Shown here: piece after piece, positions 18,846 through 28,645 of the stretch
Numbering within the stretch: the stretch's first letter is position 1
How the letters are laid out: each line of letters begins with the position of its first letter
Assembly (NCBI GenBank): GCA_937863995.1
Contig: CALMIK010000087.1
Span: forward strand, 1 to 49,404
DNA from: an uncultured Chelatococcus sp.
GTDB lineage: Bacteria > Pseudomonadota > Alphaproteobacteria > Rhizobiales > Beijerinckiaceae
Direction of reading: 5' to 3'
DNA length: 49,404 nucleotides
The notes under the pieces: generated by a model
What the model was told of the DNA's origin: nothing
The model's database searches: none
Seen by the model: only the letters and a program-made list of their open reading frames with translations
Made by a program: the position numbers and the translations under genes

Positions 18846-20702
18846 ATGCAACCGACCCGTGTGAACGGCGACGGCGGCATTCCGCCCGACTTCGCGTTTC
18901 TGTGCCGCCACGGCGTCACATCCGGCGCGCTCGCAGCCGCCGGTCAATGGGCGCGACACTGGGAGGTGCCGGTCGCCGACGCGATCCTGGCGTTGCAGCT
19001 CATCCCCGAAGATGCCTTCTATCGCGCGCTGGCTCAAGAACTCGATATCGCCTACCTGCCGGATGACGCCAGGATCATCGGCAAGGCTCACGATTGCGAT
19101 TCGCTCGACGAGGCGCTCGCCGCCCGCACGCTGCCGCTCGCGCCCAATGCGCACGGGCTGGCGCGCGCGGTCGCTCCCGACGGCGCGGCCGTGGAGATGC
19201 TGCTGCGCCACCGCCACACGTTCGCCTCCAACGGCGTGGCGCTGGTGTCCCCTTCCCGGCTGTCGGCGTTGGCGCGCCATCGCTTTCGGCAGGAGATCGC
19301 CGACACCGCCGCCGGCCTGACAACGCAGGAGCCGGATCTTTCCTATCGAAGCGGGCCGGCGCGCTGGCAAATGGCGGCGCTGCGCGCCGTCTTCGCGGCG
19401 GCGGCTGTCTGGGCGTTTTTCGCGCCGCTCGCGTTGCTGTATTTCTCCATGCTGCTGGCGGGCACCGTGTTTCTCGCGATGTCGTTCCTGCGCCTCTTCT
19501 GCCTGATGCTCCGGCCGCCGTTGCCGCCGGGCGGGTACGCCCGCGCGCTCAGCGACGCGGAATTGCCGGTCTACACGGTGATCGTGCCGCTGTTCAGGGA
19601 AACGCGCGTGGTGCCCCAGTTGCTGCATGCGCTGACCGCGATCGACTACCCGCCCGCCAAGCTCGACATCCGGCTGGTGCTGGAGGCCGACGACCGCCTC
19701 ACCCGCGCCGCGATCGAGACGTGCGATCCCCCATCCTACATCCGCATCGTGACGGTGCCGGAAGGCCGGCCGCGCACGAAGCCACGCGCGCTCAACGTCG
19801 CCCTCGCCGGCGCACGCGGCAGCCTCGTGGTGGTCTACGACGCCGAGGACATTCCCGATCCGCAGCAATTGCGCAAGGCGGCGGAACTCTTCGACGCGTT
19901 TCCCGACGTCGCGTGTTTGCAGGCGCGCATCGTGATCGACAACTGGGCCGATGGTTTCATCGCCTCCATGTTCACGATGGAGTACGCGGCGCTGTTCGAC
20001 GCGGTGAACCCCGGGCTCGCGGCTGCCGACATGCCCCTGCTGCTGGGCGGAACCTCCAACCACCTGCGCGCGGAAGTACTGCGCGACATCGGCGGCTGGG
20101 ACGCCTGGAACGTGACGGAAGACGCCGACCTCGGCATTCGCCTCGCCCGCGCGGGCCAGCGCGTGATGGACCTGCCGTCGATCACCCGCGAGGAAGCGCC
20201 CTTCCGCTGGCGTGCGTGGTTCGGCCAGCGGGCGCGGTGGATGAAAGGCTGGATGCAGGTGTGCGTCACGCATTCCCGCAACCCGTTGCAGACGTGGCGG
20301 GATCTGGGGCCGGCCCGTTTCGTCGCCGCTTCGACGCTCACTTTCGGCACCGTGCTCGGCGCATTGTGCATGCCGTTCTTCGCGGCGGTGTCGGCGTGGG
20401 CGCTGGTCACGTCCTGGGGGCGGACGACGTCATGGTTTCACGCCGCCACCCTCGGCTTCTCGCTCGTCGTGATGGTGTGCGGCACACTGGCCTTAGTGCT
20501 GCCGGTGGTGGTCGGGCTGGCGCGTCGCGGGCGGCTGCGGCTGCTGTGGCTGCTGCCGTTCTCGCCGCTCTATTTCCTGATGCTCACGATCGCCGCATGG
20601 TGGGGCCTGCGCGATCTCGTCATCGACCCGTCGCACTGGCGCAAGACAGGCCATGGCCTGTCGCGCCGGCGTCGCTACGTTCCCTTTACAGATAGCCGCT
20701 GA
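18846..20702 (+). CDS. Membrane glycosyltransferase family 2 with GspE-N-like N-terminal domain
   Basis: A 618-residue processive-type glycosyltransferase. The N-terminal ~150 residues contain repeated helical pairs such as VADAILALQLIPEDAFYRAL, resembling the GspE/MshE N-terminal domain. Two transmembrane helices follow (about 180-220), then the GT-A domain with VVYDAEDIPDP (DxD), TEDADLG and GQRARWMKGW (QxxRW), and three or so C-terminal helices. These marks fit cellulose- or beta-glucan-synthase-like enzymes. I chose the ATG at 18846 with GGAAGG upstream over a TTG at 18819. Product and acceptor are unknown. Confidence 0.82.
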   Translation: MQPTRVNGDGGIPPDFAFLCRHGVTSGALAAAGQWARHWEVPVADAILALQLIPEDAFYRALAQELDIAYLPDDARIIGKAHDCDSLDEALAARTLPLAPNAHGLARAVAPDGAAVEMLLRHRHTFASNGVALVSPSRLSALARHRFRQEIADTAAGLTTQEPDLSYRSGPARWQMAALRAVFAAAAVWAFFAPLALLYFSMLLAGTVFLAMSFLRLFCLMLRPPLPPGGYARALSDAELPVYTVIVPLFRETRVVPQLLHALTAIDYPPAKLDIRLVLEADDRLTRAAIETCDPPSYIRIVTVPEGRPRTKPRALNVALAGARGSLVVVYDAEDIPDPQQLRKAAELFDAFPDVACLQARIVIDNWADGFIASMFTMEYAALFDAVNPGLAAADMPLLLGGTSNHLRAEVLRDIGGWDAWNVTEDADLGIRLARAGQRVMDLPSITREEAPFRWRAWFGQRARWMKGWMQVCVTHSRNPLQTWRDLGPARFVAASTLTFGTVLGALCMPFFAAVSAWALVTSWGRTTSWFHAATLGFSLVVMVCGTLALVLPVVVGLARRGRLRLLWLLPFSPLYFLMLTIAAWWGLRDLVIDPSHWRKTGHGLSRRRRYVPFTDSR

Positions 20703-21285
20703 GGTCGCGCGCAGCTTCCTCGGGCGGGCGCTGGAGATTGAAGGCGTTGACGAAACGGCCCTGCTTGTCCAGCAGATAGACGATTGCCGTGTGGTCCATC
20801 GTGTAGTCCTCCGGCGCGTCGCCGGTCGGAATCTTGCGTGCGTAGACCTTGTAGGCGCTGGCGATGGCGTCCGTCTGCTCCTGAGTACCGGCAAGGCCGA
20901 TGATGCGGCCGTCGAAGCTCGCCAGATAATCCTTGAGCATGGCGGGCGTGTCGCGCGCGGGATCGACGGAGACGAACAGCACCCGCACCTTGTCGGCGTT
21001 GTCGCCAGCCGCGCGCAGCACCTCGGACACCTCGAACAGCGTCGTGGGGCAGACGTCGGGGCAGTGGGTGAAGCCGAAGAACATCAGCGTCGGCGCGCCC
21101 GCCAGATCCTTCTCTGTAAAGGGCTTGCCGTTCTGGTCGGTGAGCGTGAACGGCCCGCCGATGGCCGACGGCTGGGGGGCACTGGAGATGCCGCTCAGCT
21201 GCAGCAGTATCGCTCCGCCGAGAACGAGCAATCCGGCGAGAAACACCACGAGGGGGAGTATCCTGCGTCCGCCTGCCGCTGCCAT
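20686..21285 (-). CDS. SCO1/SenC family copper chaperone protein
   Basis: A thioredoxin-fold protein, 199 residues, anchored by an N-terminal helix (about 9-30). It has the copper-binding CPDVC (Cys75, Cys79) and a distal His165 in MDHTAIVY, as in SCO1. Such proteins help assemble the CuA centre of cytochrome c oxidase or act in thiol redox control; no oxidase genes are nearby. The ATG at 21285 has GGAG at good spacing; one at 21393 is less likely. Its end overlaps the end of the glycosyltransferase gene by 17 bp on the other strand. Confidence 0.9.
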   Translation of the reverse strand: MAAAGGRRILPLVVFLAGLLVLGGAILLQLSGISSAPQPSAIGGPFTLTDQNGKPFTEKDLAGAPTLMFFGFTHCPDVCPTTLFEVSEVLRAAGDNADKVRVLFVSVDPARDTPAMLKDYLASFDGRIIGLAGTQEQTDAIASAYKVYARKIPTGDAPEDYTMDHTAIVYLLDKQGRFVNAFNLQRPPEEAARDLSGYL

Positions 21286-21403
21286 ATCGTCTTCTCCATC
21301 ATTGAGTTGCGCCCCTTGCTCCTGCCAATATCGGCATGCGCGCCCGCGCGCAAGCGCCGTCCGCCCGGCGTCCGGGCCGGCAAGGTGCGGCAAATCGCGG
21401 CCC

Positions 21404-22255
21404 TCACGCCAGCCAGTCGACCGCCGGCGCGTCGAAGCGTCCAGTCCCGCCAGTCACCTCGTCGAGCCACATCCGGTCGTCCACGAAACGCGCGAGCCGC
21501 ACCCGCCCGGTGCTGTAGGAGCCGCCGTCGAGGTTGATACGGTCGCGCGCCACCTGATCGGCGGCAGCCGTCGCCACATCGAGGTGGCCCTGCAGATGGC
21601 CGTGAACGACGAAAACGCCCTGATGTCCGCGCCGCGCCTCCTGCCGCGGCCAGAACCGCGCGAATGTGTAGCGCACCCATGCCCAGTGAAGATCGTAGTC
21701 GAGCCGGCCGATATCGACCTCCACCGGCGCGATAAGGAACGCGGCCAGCGGCAGGCGCGGGTTGACGCCGCCATGCACGAACAGCACGTCGCCGGAGCGA
21801 TGATGCGGCTTGAGGCCAGCGAACCACGCCAGACGATCCGCCCCGAGCGCCTCGCGCACGTCGGCGGGGCGCTCGACACCCAGCTCCGCCAGAAAACCGG
21901 GACCGCCGTGCTCCATCCACAACGACCGGGCACTGACGCTGCGCGGATCGTCCGCCGGCAGCATGGAAAGGTGCACGATCTGCTCGTGGTTGCCCCACAG
22001 GCCGATGACCTCGTCCGCGCCGGTGCGGGCGGCGGCCATGCGCGCGAGATCAAGCGCCCGCAACGATTGCGGCCCCCTGTTGATCAGGTCGCCCAGGAAC
22101 ACGAGACGCCGGCGCTTGCCGTCGATGCGCGGCACCTGCGTGATCCGCTCCAGCGCGGCGTCGAGAAGATCGGCATGGCCATGGACGTCGCCGATGGCGA
22201 AAATCTCGACATCGGGAGCAACGGAAAAACCGATGGATTCTTTATAGGGCAGCAC
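21404..22255 (-). CDS. Serine/threonine-phosphatase-like metallophosphoesterase
   Basis: Calcineurin-like phosphoesterase, 283 residues. The three metal-site motifs are clear: GDVHG near residue 22, GDLINRGP near 55 and GNHE near 90, followed by a His in VHGGVNP and another in VHGHLQ. This is the PrpA/ApaH-type pattern. Whether it acts on proteins or on dinucleoside polyphosphates cannot be told. The start appears to be GTG at 22255 with GAGGA upstream. Confidence 0.88.
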   Translation of the reverse strand: MLPYKESIGFSVAPDVEIFAIGDVHGHADLLDAALERITQVPRIDGKRRRLVFLGDLINRGPQSLRALDLARMAAARTGADEVIGLWGNHEQIVHLSMLPADDPRSVSARSLWMEHGGPGFLAELGVERPADVREALGADRLAWFAGLKPHHRSGDVLFVHGGVNPRLPLAAFLIAPVEVDIGRLDYDLHWAWVRYTFARFWPRQEARRGHQGVFVVHGHLQGHLDVATAAADQVARDRINLDGGSYSTGRVRLARFVDDRMWLDEVTGGTGRFDAPAVDWLA

Positions 22256-22414
22256 CTTACGCCATCTTCCTCAGCCATCGCGGAAGCACGCGACAGCGCA
22301 TCATAGCGCCGGAACGACACCGACAGATGTCCGTTGTCGGCGCAGCAGGCCCGTGCTGCCGACATGCCCCGCCGCGAACAATGCCCCCGCCGCGAACAGC
22401 CGACGCGCGGCGTC

Positions 22415-24673
22415 TCAAGCCCCGAAACGGTTGTTGCGCGGGAACCCCTTGGGGGGCAGGCGTCCGGCATCGGCGCGGTTGCCGAGCCATGCGCGGATTT
22501 CCGGTTCCGCCACCGTCCACGTGCGGCCGGAGGTGTCCGTCCACGTCAGACCCTCGGCGATGGCGAACACGCGGGCGTCCGCGATGCCGCCGTCGCCATA
22601 GCGTTGCAGGCGCACGCCGCGCCCGCGCGCCATTTCCGGCAGCTGGGTGAGCGGGAACACGAGCAGCTTACGGTTCTCGCCGATGATCGCGACATGGTCG
22701 CCCCGAACCGGTACGACGAGGCGCGCCTTGCCGGCGGCGTCGAGGTTGAGCACCTGCTTGCCCTTGCGGGTGTTGGCGACGATGTCGTCCGTGCCCGCGA
22801 TGAAACCGCGCCCGTCGCTGGCCGAAAACAGCAGCTTCTCGCCGGGAACATAGGGGAAAGCGGCCACGATCTCGGCCCCCTCGTCGAGGTCGATCATGAG
22901 CCTCAGCGGATCGCCGAAGCCGCGCCCGCCCGGCAGCTTCGCGGCATCGACGGTGAAGACGCGACCGTTGTCGGCCAGCACGAGAATCTTGGCCGTGGTC
23001 TCTGTCGGGAACGACAGGAACAGCTTGTCGTCGCCCTTGAACTGCAACGCCGAAAGATCGGCGCCATGCCCCTTCAGCGCCCGGATCCAGCCCTTGGCCG
23101 TCAGCACCACCGTGACCGGCTCGCGCTCGACCATGGCCTCGGTGAGGTCGGCCGCCGCCGCCTCCGGCGCTTCGGCGAAGGTGGTGCGCCGGCGCCCCAG
23201 CGCGGTTTCCGGCCCGAAGAGCTTGCGCACCTCGCGCACCTCGGCCGCAACCGTCTTCCACTGCCGGTCGTCGGAGGCGAGCAGCGCCTCGAGGCCGGCG
23301 CGCTCTTCGGTGAGCTTGTCGTGCTCGCGGCGCAGCTCCATCTCCTCGAGCTTGCGGAGCGAGCGCAGCCGCGTGTTGAGGATCGCCTCAGCCTGCACGT
23401 CGGTGAGCGAAAAAGCGGCGATCAGCGCGGGCTTGGCCTCATCCTCCTCGCGGATGATGCGGATCACCCGGTCGAGATCGAGGTAGACGATGAGCAGGCC
23501 GTCGAGAATCTCGAGGCGGCGGACGATCTCGCCGAGCCGGAAGCGCGAGCGCCGCTGCAGCACCTCGCGCCGGTGGTCGAGCCACTCGCGCAGCACCGGC
23601 GCGAGGCCGAGCACGCGCGGCACCTGGCCGGCGGTGAGCACGTTCATGTTGAGGGACAGGCGCGATTCGAGCTCGGTGAGGCGGAACAGCGATTCCATCA
23701 TCAGCACCGGATCGACGTTCTTCGCCCGCGGCTCGATGACGACGCGAATGTCCTCGGCCGATTCGTCGCGCACGTCGGCGACGAGCGGCAGTTTCTTGGC
23801 CAGCAGCAGGTCGGCGATCTTCTCGATGAGCCGGCCCTTGGTGACGCCATACGGCACTTCCGTCACCACCACGGACCACACGCCGCGCGCGCCGTCCTCG
23901 CGGTTCCAGCGGGCGCGCACGCGAAAACCGCCGCGCCCGGTGCGGTAGGATTCGGCGATCACGGCGCGGCTGTCGACGATGATGCCGCCCGTCGGCAGGT
24001 CCGGCCCCTGCACGAAGGTCAGCAGCGCGTCGGTGTCGGCATCGGGGTGGCTGATGAGATAAAGCGCCGCGTCGCAAAGCTCGGCCGCGTTGTGAGGCGG
24101 AATGGACGTGGCCATGCCCACCGCGATGCCCTGCGAGCCGTTGGCCAGAAGGTTGGGAAACGCTGCCGGCAACACCACGGGCTCGCGGTTGCTCTCGTCG
24201 TAGGTCTCGCGAAAATCGACTGCGTCCTCGTCGATGCCCTGCAGCAGCAGTTGCGCCACCGTGGTGAGGCGCGCCTCGGTGTAGCGCATGGCGGCGGCGT
24301 TATCGCCGTCGATGTTGCCGAAGTTGCCCTGCCCCTCGATCAGCGGATAGCGCAGCGCGAAATCCTGCGCGAGACGCACCAGCGCGTCGTAGATCGACTG
24401 GTCGCCGTGGGGATGGAACTGGCCCATGACGTCGCCGACGACACGCGCCGATTTCTTGAAGGCCGCGCCCGGATCGAGGCGCAGCAGCCGCATGCCGTAG
24501 AGGATGCGCCGGTGCACGGGCTTGAGGCCGTCGCGCGCGTCGGGCAGCGCGCGGTGCATGATGGTGGAGAGCGCATAGGCGAGATAGCGCTCCTCAAGCG
24601 CCGAGCGCAGGCTCACCTCCTCGATGCCGCCTTCCGGACCGCCCGCAGGCGGCAGATCCGCTTTCTTGCCCAT
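22415..24673 (-). CDS. parC: DNA topoisomerase IV subunit A
   Basis: Type IIA topoisomerase subunit that decatenates daughter chromosomes, 752 residues. The catalytic Tyr131 is in [10 protein letters not shown], and the quinolone-binding region reads [13 protein letters not shown]. The residue matching E. coli ParC Ser80 is therefore Gln92. The C-terminal domain (about 500 onwards) is short with degenerate beta-pinwheel repeats and lacks a GyrA box, which supports ParC over GyrA. recO lies upstream on the same strand, the usual order in Hyphomicrobiales. Confidence 0.95.
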   Translation of the reverse strand: MGKKADLPPAGGPEGGIEEVSLRSALEERYLAYALSTIMHRALPDARDGLKPVHRRILYGMRLLRLDPGAAFKKSARVVGDVMGQFHPHGDQSIYDALVRLAQDFALRYPLIEGQGNFGNIDGDNAAAMRYTEARLTTVAQLLLQGIDEDAVDFRETYDESNREPVVLPAAFPNLLANGSQGIAVGMATSIPPHNAAELCDAALYLISHPDADTDALLTFVQGPDLPTGGIIVDSRAVIAESYRTGRGGFRVRARWNREDGARGVWSVVVTEVPYGVTKGRLIEKIADLLLAKKLPLVADVRDESAEDIRVVIEPRAKNVDPVLMMESLFRLTELESRLSLNMNVLTAGQVPRVLGLAPVLREWLDHRREVLQRRSRFRLGEIVRRLEILDGLLIVYLDLDRVIRIIREEDEAKPALIAAFSLTDVQAEAILNTRLRSLRKLEEMELRREHDKLTEERAGLEALLASDDRQWKTVAAEVREVRKLFGPETALGRRRTTFAEAPEAAAADLTEAMVEREPVTVVLTAKGWIRALKGHGADLSALQFKGDDKLFLSFPTETTAKILVLADNGRVFTVDAAKLPGGRGFGDPLRLMIDLDEGAEIVAAFPYVPGEKLLFSASDGRGFIAGTDDIVANTRKGKQVLNLDAAGKARLVVPVRGDHVAIIGENRKLLVFPLTQLPEMARGRGVRLQRYGDGGIADARVFAIAEGLTWTDTSGRTWTVAEPEIRAWLGNRADAGRLPPKGFPRNNRFGA

Positions 24674-24827
24674 TGCCTACCTGTTGGTTTGGCCCGACTG
24701 TTCGTCTGGCCTACCGTTCATCCGCCCATCGAATCGCTGCCCGATCAGATTGGAACGGATAACGAACGACGCGCCCTGCCGCAAGAGCATCCCGACGCAT
24801 GGCAACGCCGGTCAACATGTTTCGTCC

Positions 24828-25568
24828 CTATCGGAGCAATGAAAGCAGCCGCGCGCGGGCGTCCGGGAGCGTGCGCTCGCGCGGATGGAACAGGTCGCGC
24901 GCCAGGAAATGGCCGGTGAGCGCGAAGGCGGCGCGCAGCGCCACGTCGCCGGGATGGCCGGCGCCCGCCATGAACCCCTGCCCGCTGCCGCTGTCGCGCA
25001 GGAAGGCCGGCAGCGCCAAAAGCCGTTCGCGATAAGGCTCGCCGGCAACGCGCGACACCGCCCGCCCCGAGCGCGGCGACACATAGACGAGATCCTGCGT
25101 CGCCCCGGTGAGCGCGCATTGCGACAAATCGAGGCCGAAGCCCAGCTCCGCCAGCAGCGCCAGCTCTAAACGCACCAGCAGCACCGGCGCGATCGCCGCG
25201 TCGTCGAGATGATCGAGCACCACCAGCGTGGCGTCATAGAGCGCCGGATGCGGGTCGTGCTCCGGCAACAGCCGCAGCAATTCGGTGAGCAGTCCGAGAC
25301 CATTGAGCGCCACCGGCGAGGCCAGATACCGCCCTGCGCGCGAGGCCACGGGCTCGACGCGAAAATGGCCAAGCTGGCCCTCGATCCGCCCGCGCCACAC
25401 CGCCGCCACCGAGTTGCCGGGCTGAAGCACAGGCTGCATCCTGAGGCTGCGCCCGCCGCGCACCAGCCCGGCATGCCGGCCGCGCGCGCGCGTCAAGAGG
25501 TCGAGGATGACGCCCGTCTCCCCGAACCGGCGCGCGCCGAGCACGATGCCTTCATCCTCCCACTGCAT
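24828..25568 (-). CDS. recO: DNA repair protein RecO
   Basis: Helps load RecA on SSB-coated DNA in the RecFOR pathway. It has 246 residues, typical for the family. The N-terminal OB fold starts WEDEGIVLGARRFGETGVIL, with LVRGGRS and GNSVAAVWRGR following; the helical C-terminal domain has ALTGATQDLVYVSPRSGRAV. The four-cysteine zinc site of some RecO proteins is absent: only one Cys is seen. parC follows after 154 bp. Confidence 0.93.
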   Translation of the reverse strand: MQWEDEGIVLGARRFGETGVILDLLTRARGRHAGLVRGGRSLRMQPVLQPGNSVAAVWRGRIEGQLGHFRVEPVASRAGRYLASPVALNGLGLLTELLRLLPEHDPHPALYDATLVVLDHLDDAAIAPVLLVRLELALLAELGFGLDLSQCALTGATQDLVYVSPRSGRAVSRVAGEPYRERLLALPAFLRDSGSGQGFMAGAGHPGDVALRAAFALTGHFLARDLFHPRERTLPDARARLLSLLR

Positions 25569-25872
25569 GCCAGCTTCATATCACGCCTGGATGCGGCTTA
25601 TTTAACATTATTAAAATGTATAAATATATAATCACGCACATATTTATGCATTATTTTGTCGGCAACGATGAAAACATGTGTTATGCGGTTAAGGTATTCC
25701 GGCATGAAGTCGTGGCTTTGATGATTGCCTCCCTGCGGGGCGCCGTTTAAATCTGCTTGCAAGCAAGCGTCTGCGGCGATCCGGCGCGGAGCATTTCGCG
25801 CGGAGATAGCGGAAAATGACGCCCGCCATCTCCTTGTGCCCGGGCAGTCAGGACGAACAGGATCGAACTTTC
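25569..25872. other. AT-rich divergent intergenic region between recO and fpr
   Basis: About 25600-25690 is strikingly AT-rich for this window, with runs such as TATAAATATATAATC. Further on is a perfect palindrome GCTTGCAAGC (25755-25764). The region should hold the promoters of recO and fpr. I see no gene, although the fpr frame stays open to an ATG at 25816. Confidence 0.5.
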
Positions 25873-26739
25873 ATGAATGCTTCCTCCCCTTCCGCGTCCG
25901 CAGCCGCGATAATAGAAGAGACGACGCTCGAAGCGACGACGCTCGAGGCCGAGCCCGCGCAGGCCCTGCCCGCCGGCGTCTACGGCGAAACCGTGCTGGG
26001 CGTGACGCACTACACCGACCGGCTGTTCCGCTTCACGACGACGCGCCCCGCCGGCTTCCGCTTCCGCTCGGGCGAGTTCGTGATGATCGGCCTGATCGTG
26101 GACGGTAAGCCGATCTACCGCGCCTATTCGATCGCCAGCCCGGCATGGGCGGAGGAACTCGAGTTCTTTTCCATCAAGGTGCCGGACGGGCCGCTGACCT
26201 CCCACCTGCAGAAGATCAAGCCCGGCGACCAGATCCTGATGCGCAAGAAGCCGACCGGCACGCTGGTGCTCGACGCGCTCACGCCGGGCAGGCGCCTCTA
26301 CATGTTCTCGACCGGCACCGGCATCGCGCCCTTCGCGAGCCTCATCCGCGACCCGGAAACCTATGAGAAGTTCGAGGAAGTCATCCTCACCCACACCGCC
26401 CGCGAGGTTGCCGAGCTGAAGTACGGCTTCGATCTCGTCGAGGAAATCCGCGCCGACGAGGTGCTGAGCGAGGTGGTCGGCGACAAGCTGCGCCATTACG
26501 CCACCGCCACGCGCGAGGATTTTCCCTTCAAGGGGCGCATCACGGACCTGATCGAAAACGGCAAGCTGTTTTCGGATCTCGGCGTGCCGCCGCTCGATCC
26601 CGCCATCGACCGGGGCATGATCTGCGGCTCCGCCGCCATGCTGAAGGACACCAAGGAACTGCTCGAAAAGGCGGGCCTGACGGAAGGCGCCAACAACAAA
26701 CCGGCCGAATTCGTCATTGAACGCGCGTTCGTGGGCTGA
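25873..26739 (+). CDS. fpr: Ferredoxin/flavodoxin--NADP(+) reductase
   Basis: FAD enzyme that exchanges electrons between NADPH and ferredoxin or flavodoxin, 288 residues from the ATG at 25873. The FAD-binding RAYSIASP, the NADP-site STGTGIAPF and the MICGSAAML segment are all seen, and it ends VERAFVG-like (IERAFVG), as in bacterial subclass I Fpr. The first ~35 residues are a low-complexity Ala/Ser/Thr/Glu extension. An ATG at 25816 is an alternative start. Confidence 0.92.
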   Translation: MNASSPSASAAAIIEETTLEATTLEAEPAQALPAGVYGETVLGVTHYTDRLFRFTTTRPAGFRFRSGEFVMIGLIVDGKPIYRAYSIASPAWAEELEFFSIKVPDGPLTSHLQKIKPGDQILMRKKPTGTLVLDALTPGRRLYMFSTGTGIAPFASLIRDPETYEKFEEVILTHTAREVAELKYGFDLVEEIRADEVLSEVVGDKLRHYATATREDFPFKGRITDLIENGKLFSDLGVPPLDPAIDRGMICGSAAMLKDTKELLEKAGLTEGANNKPAEFVIERAFVG

Positions 26740-26772
26740 TACGTCCTGCGCGGAGAGCGCGGGGGATGTATT

Positions 26773-28017
26773 TTGTCTGAGAATTCAAGCGTAAAAGCGG
26801 CCGCGGACGGCAGGCGCGTGCATATCGTCGGCGCGGGTCCGGCGGGCCTCATCGCCGCCGAAACGCTGGCCGGGCGCGGTTTTTCCGTCACCGTCTTCGA
26901 GCGCATGCCCTCGCCGGCGCGCAAATTCCTGATGGCGGGACGCGGCGGGCTCAACCTCACCCACACCGAGCCGCTGCCCGGCTTCCTGCGCCGCTACGGC
27001 GAGGCGCAGGAATGGCTCACTCCCGCCATCCAGGCCTTTTCGCCCAAGCGCCTGCGGAACTGGAGCGAGGAACTCGGCGAGCCGACCTTCGTCGGGTCGA
27101 GCCGGCGTGTGTTCCCGCGCTCCTACAAGGCGACGCCGCTGCTGCGCGCCTGGCTCAGGCGGCTGGAGCGCCTCGGGGTAACTTTTGCCTTCCGCCATCA
27201 ATGGCTCGGTTTCGCGCCCGATGGGCTGCGCTTCGCCACGCCCGAGGGCGAACGCACGCTTGCGGCCGATGCGACGTTGCTTGCGCTGGGCGGCGGCTCG
27301 TGGCCACGGCTGGGGTCGGACGGCGGCTGGGTTGGCGCGCTGCGGGCCGAGGGCATCGCGGTCGCGGATCTGCGCCCCGCCAACTGCGGCTTCACCGTCG
27401 CGTGGTCGGACGTGTTCCGCAGCCGCGCCGCCGGCGAGCCGCTGAAGCGCATCGCGATCCACGGCGGGGGACTGACCGCGGCCGGCGAAGCGATGATCAC
27501 GGAGGCAGGCATCGAAGGCGGCGCGATCTACGCGCTGTCGGCGGCGTTGCGCGACGCGATCGAGCGCGACGGCGCGGTCACGATCCACATCGACATGCAG
27601 ACCGACATGAGCGTGTCCGAGCTTGCGTGGCGGCTGGAACGAGCGCGGGCGGGGCAATCGCTGACGACGACGCTGCGCAAGGTCGCCGGGCTGTCGCCGG
27701 CAGGCGCCCTGCTGGTGCGCGAAGGCGGGCCGCTACCCTCATCGTCGGAGGCGCTGGCGGCGCTCGTCAAGGCTGTGCCCGTGCGGCTCACGGGCACGCA
27801 GCCGCTGGCGCGCGCCATCTCGTCGGCGGGCGGCATCCCCCGCGACGAGATCGACGACGACTACATGCTGGTGAAGCGGCCGGGCGTGTTCGCGGCAGGC
27901 GAGATGCTCGACTGGGAGGCGCCCACCGGCGGCTACCTGCTGCAGGCGACCTTCGCCACCGGCAGGGCGGCTGCGGAAGGCATCACGCGTTATCTGGAGC
28001 AGCCGGATCGGCCTTGA
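26773..28017 (+). CDS. HI0933-family FAD-binding oxidoreductase (TIGR03862-type)
   Basis: A 414-residue flavoprotein. The Rossmann site VGAGPAGLIAAETLAGRG is followed by SPARKFLMAGRGGLNLTH, typical of the HI0933/BaiN family, and a C-terminal FAD-contact region GVFAAGEMLDWEAPTGGY. The biochemical role is unknown; the family has been called aminoacetone-oxidase-like without good proof. It begins at a TTG codon with GGGGGA upstream, as no ATG precedes the dinucleotide-binding motif. Its 3' end overlaps chpT by 35 bp on the other strand. Confidence 0.85.
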   Translation: MSENSSVKAAADGRRVHIVGAGPAGLIAAETLAGRGFSVTVFERMPSPARKFLMAGRGGLNLTHTEPLPGFLRRYGEAQEWLTPAIQAFSPKRLRNWSEELGEPTFVGSSRRVFPRSYKATPLLRAWLRRLERLGVTFAFRHQWLGFAPDGLRFATPEGERTLAADATLLALGGGSWPRLGSDGGWVGALRAEGIAVADLRPANCGFTVAWSDVFRSRAAGEPLKRIAIHGGGLTAAGEAMITEAGIEGGAIYALSAALRDAIERDGAVTIHIDMQTDMSVSELAWRLERARAGQSLTTTLRKVAGLSPAGALLVREGGPLPSSSEALAALVKAVPVRLTGTQPLARAISSAGGIPRDEIDDDYMLVKRPGVFAAGEMLDWEAPTGGYLLQATFATGRAAAEGITRYLEQPDRP

Positions 28018-28645
28018 TGGTGACGATGTCGCCATCGATGGCGAAGCTCACCGCAAGGCCCGCCGCCTGCGCGACCAGCCCGGTGTAGAACGCCTGGATG
28101 CCGTGGGCATCGACTTCGCCGGAGGCGGAGCGTCCGGCGACGAGTTCCTGCGCGTTGACGGGAATGCGCGCCTGCGGCCCTTGCGCCAGCACGGTGATCG
28201 CCGTTTCCGGCACGGACGCGCCGAAGTCGATGTCGACGGTGATGCGCCCGCCGCGCGGGATGGCGTTGGTCGCCACCAGAATGAGGTTCAGCAGCAGCTT
28301 GACCTTGTTCTTGGGCAGGAGGCGGCGCTCGGCGTTCCATTGCAGCGAGAGCTTGTCGTCGTGGATGAAGCCCTTGGCCACCTGCTCGGCGTCGCCCAAG
28401 TCGATCTCCGCGCCCGCCGATCCCGCAGCGCCGAAAGCGAGGCGCGCGAACTGCAGCCGCGCCGACGCCTGCCGCGCGCTTTTCTTGATCAGGTCGAGGG
28501 CGAACTCCTTCATGGAGACGTCGTCCTCGTCCTCCAGCACCTCGAGGCCGTTGACGATGGCGCCGACGGGGCTGATGACATCGTGGCAGACCCGGCTGCA
28601 CAGCAAGGCGGCAAGGTCGAGCGCATCGAGTGAGACGGCAGTCAT
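27983..28645 (-). CDS. chpT: Histidine phosphotransferase ChpT
   Basis: Passes phosphate from the hybrid kinase CckA to CtrA and CpdR, controlling the alphaproteobacterial cell cycle. It has 220 residues from the ATG at 28645, with GGAG just upstream. The phosphorylated His is His21 in SRVCHDVISPVGAIVNGLE, in a DHp-like helix pair; a degenerate HATPase-like domain follows (about 85-215). Neighbours do not belong to the relay. An upstream ATG at 28747 would add 34 residues without family match. Confidence 0.9.
   Translation of the reverse strand: MTAVSLDALDLAALLCSRVCHDVISPVGAIVNGLEVLEDEDDVSMKEFALDLIKKSARQASARLQFARLAFGAAGSAGAEIDLGDAEQVAKGFIHDDKLSLQWNAERRLLPKNKVKLLLNLILVATNAIPRGGRITVDIDFGASVPETAITVLAQGPQARIPVNAQELVAGRSASGEVDAHGIQAFYTGLVAQAAGLAVSFAIDGDIVTIKADPAAPDNA

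Noticed and set aside
22369..22398. Direct repeat CCGCCGCGAACA downstream of parC
   Set aside because: Two short copies in GC-rich DNA; too short to treat as a structured repeat or array.
22334..24919. 861-codon open frame opposite parC
   Set aside because: Shadow of parC on the other strand, rich in Arg, Gly and Ala without any motif.
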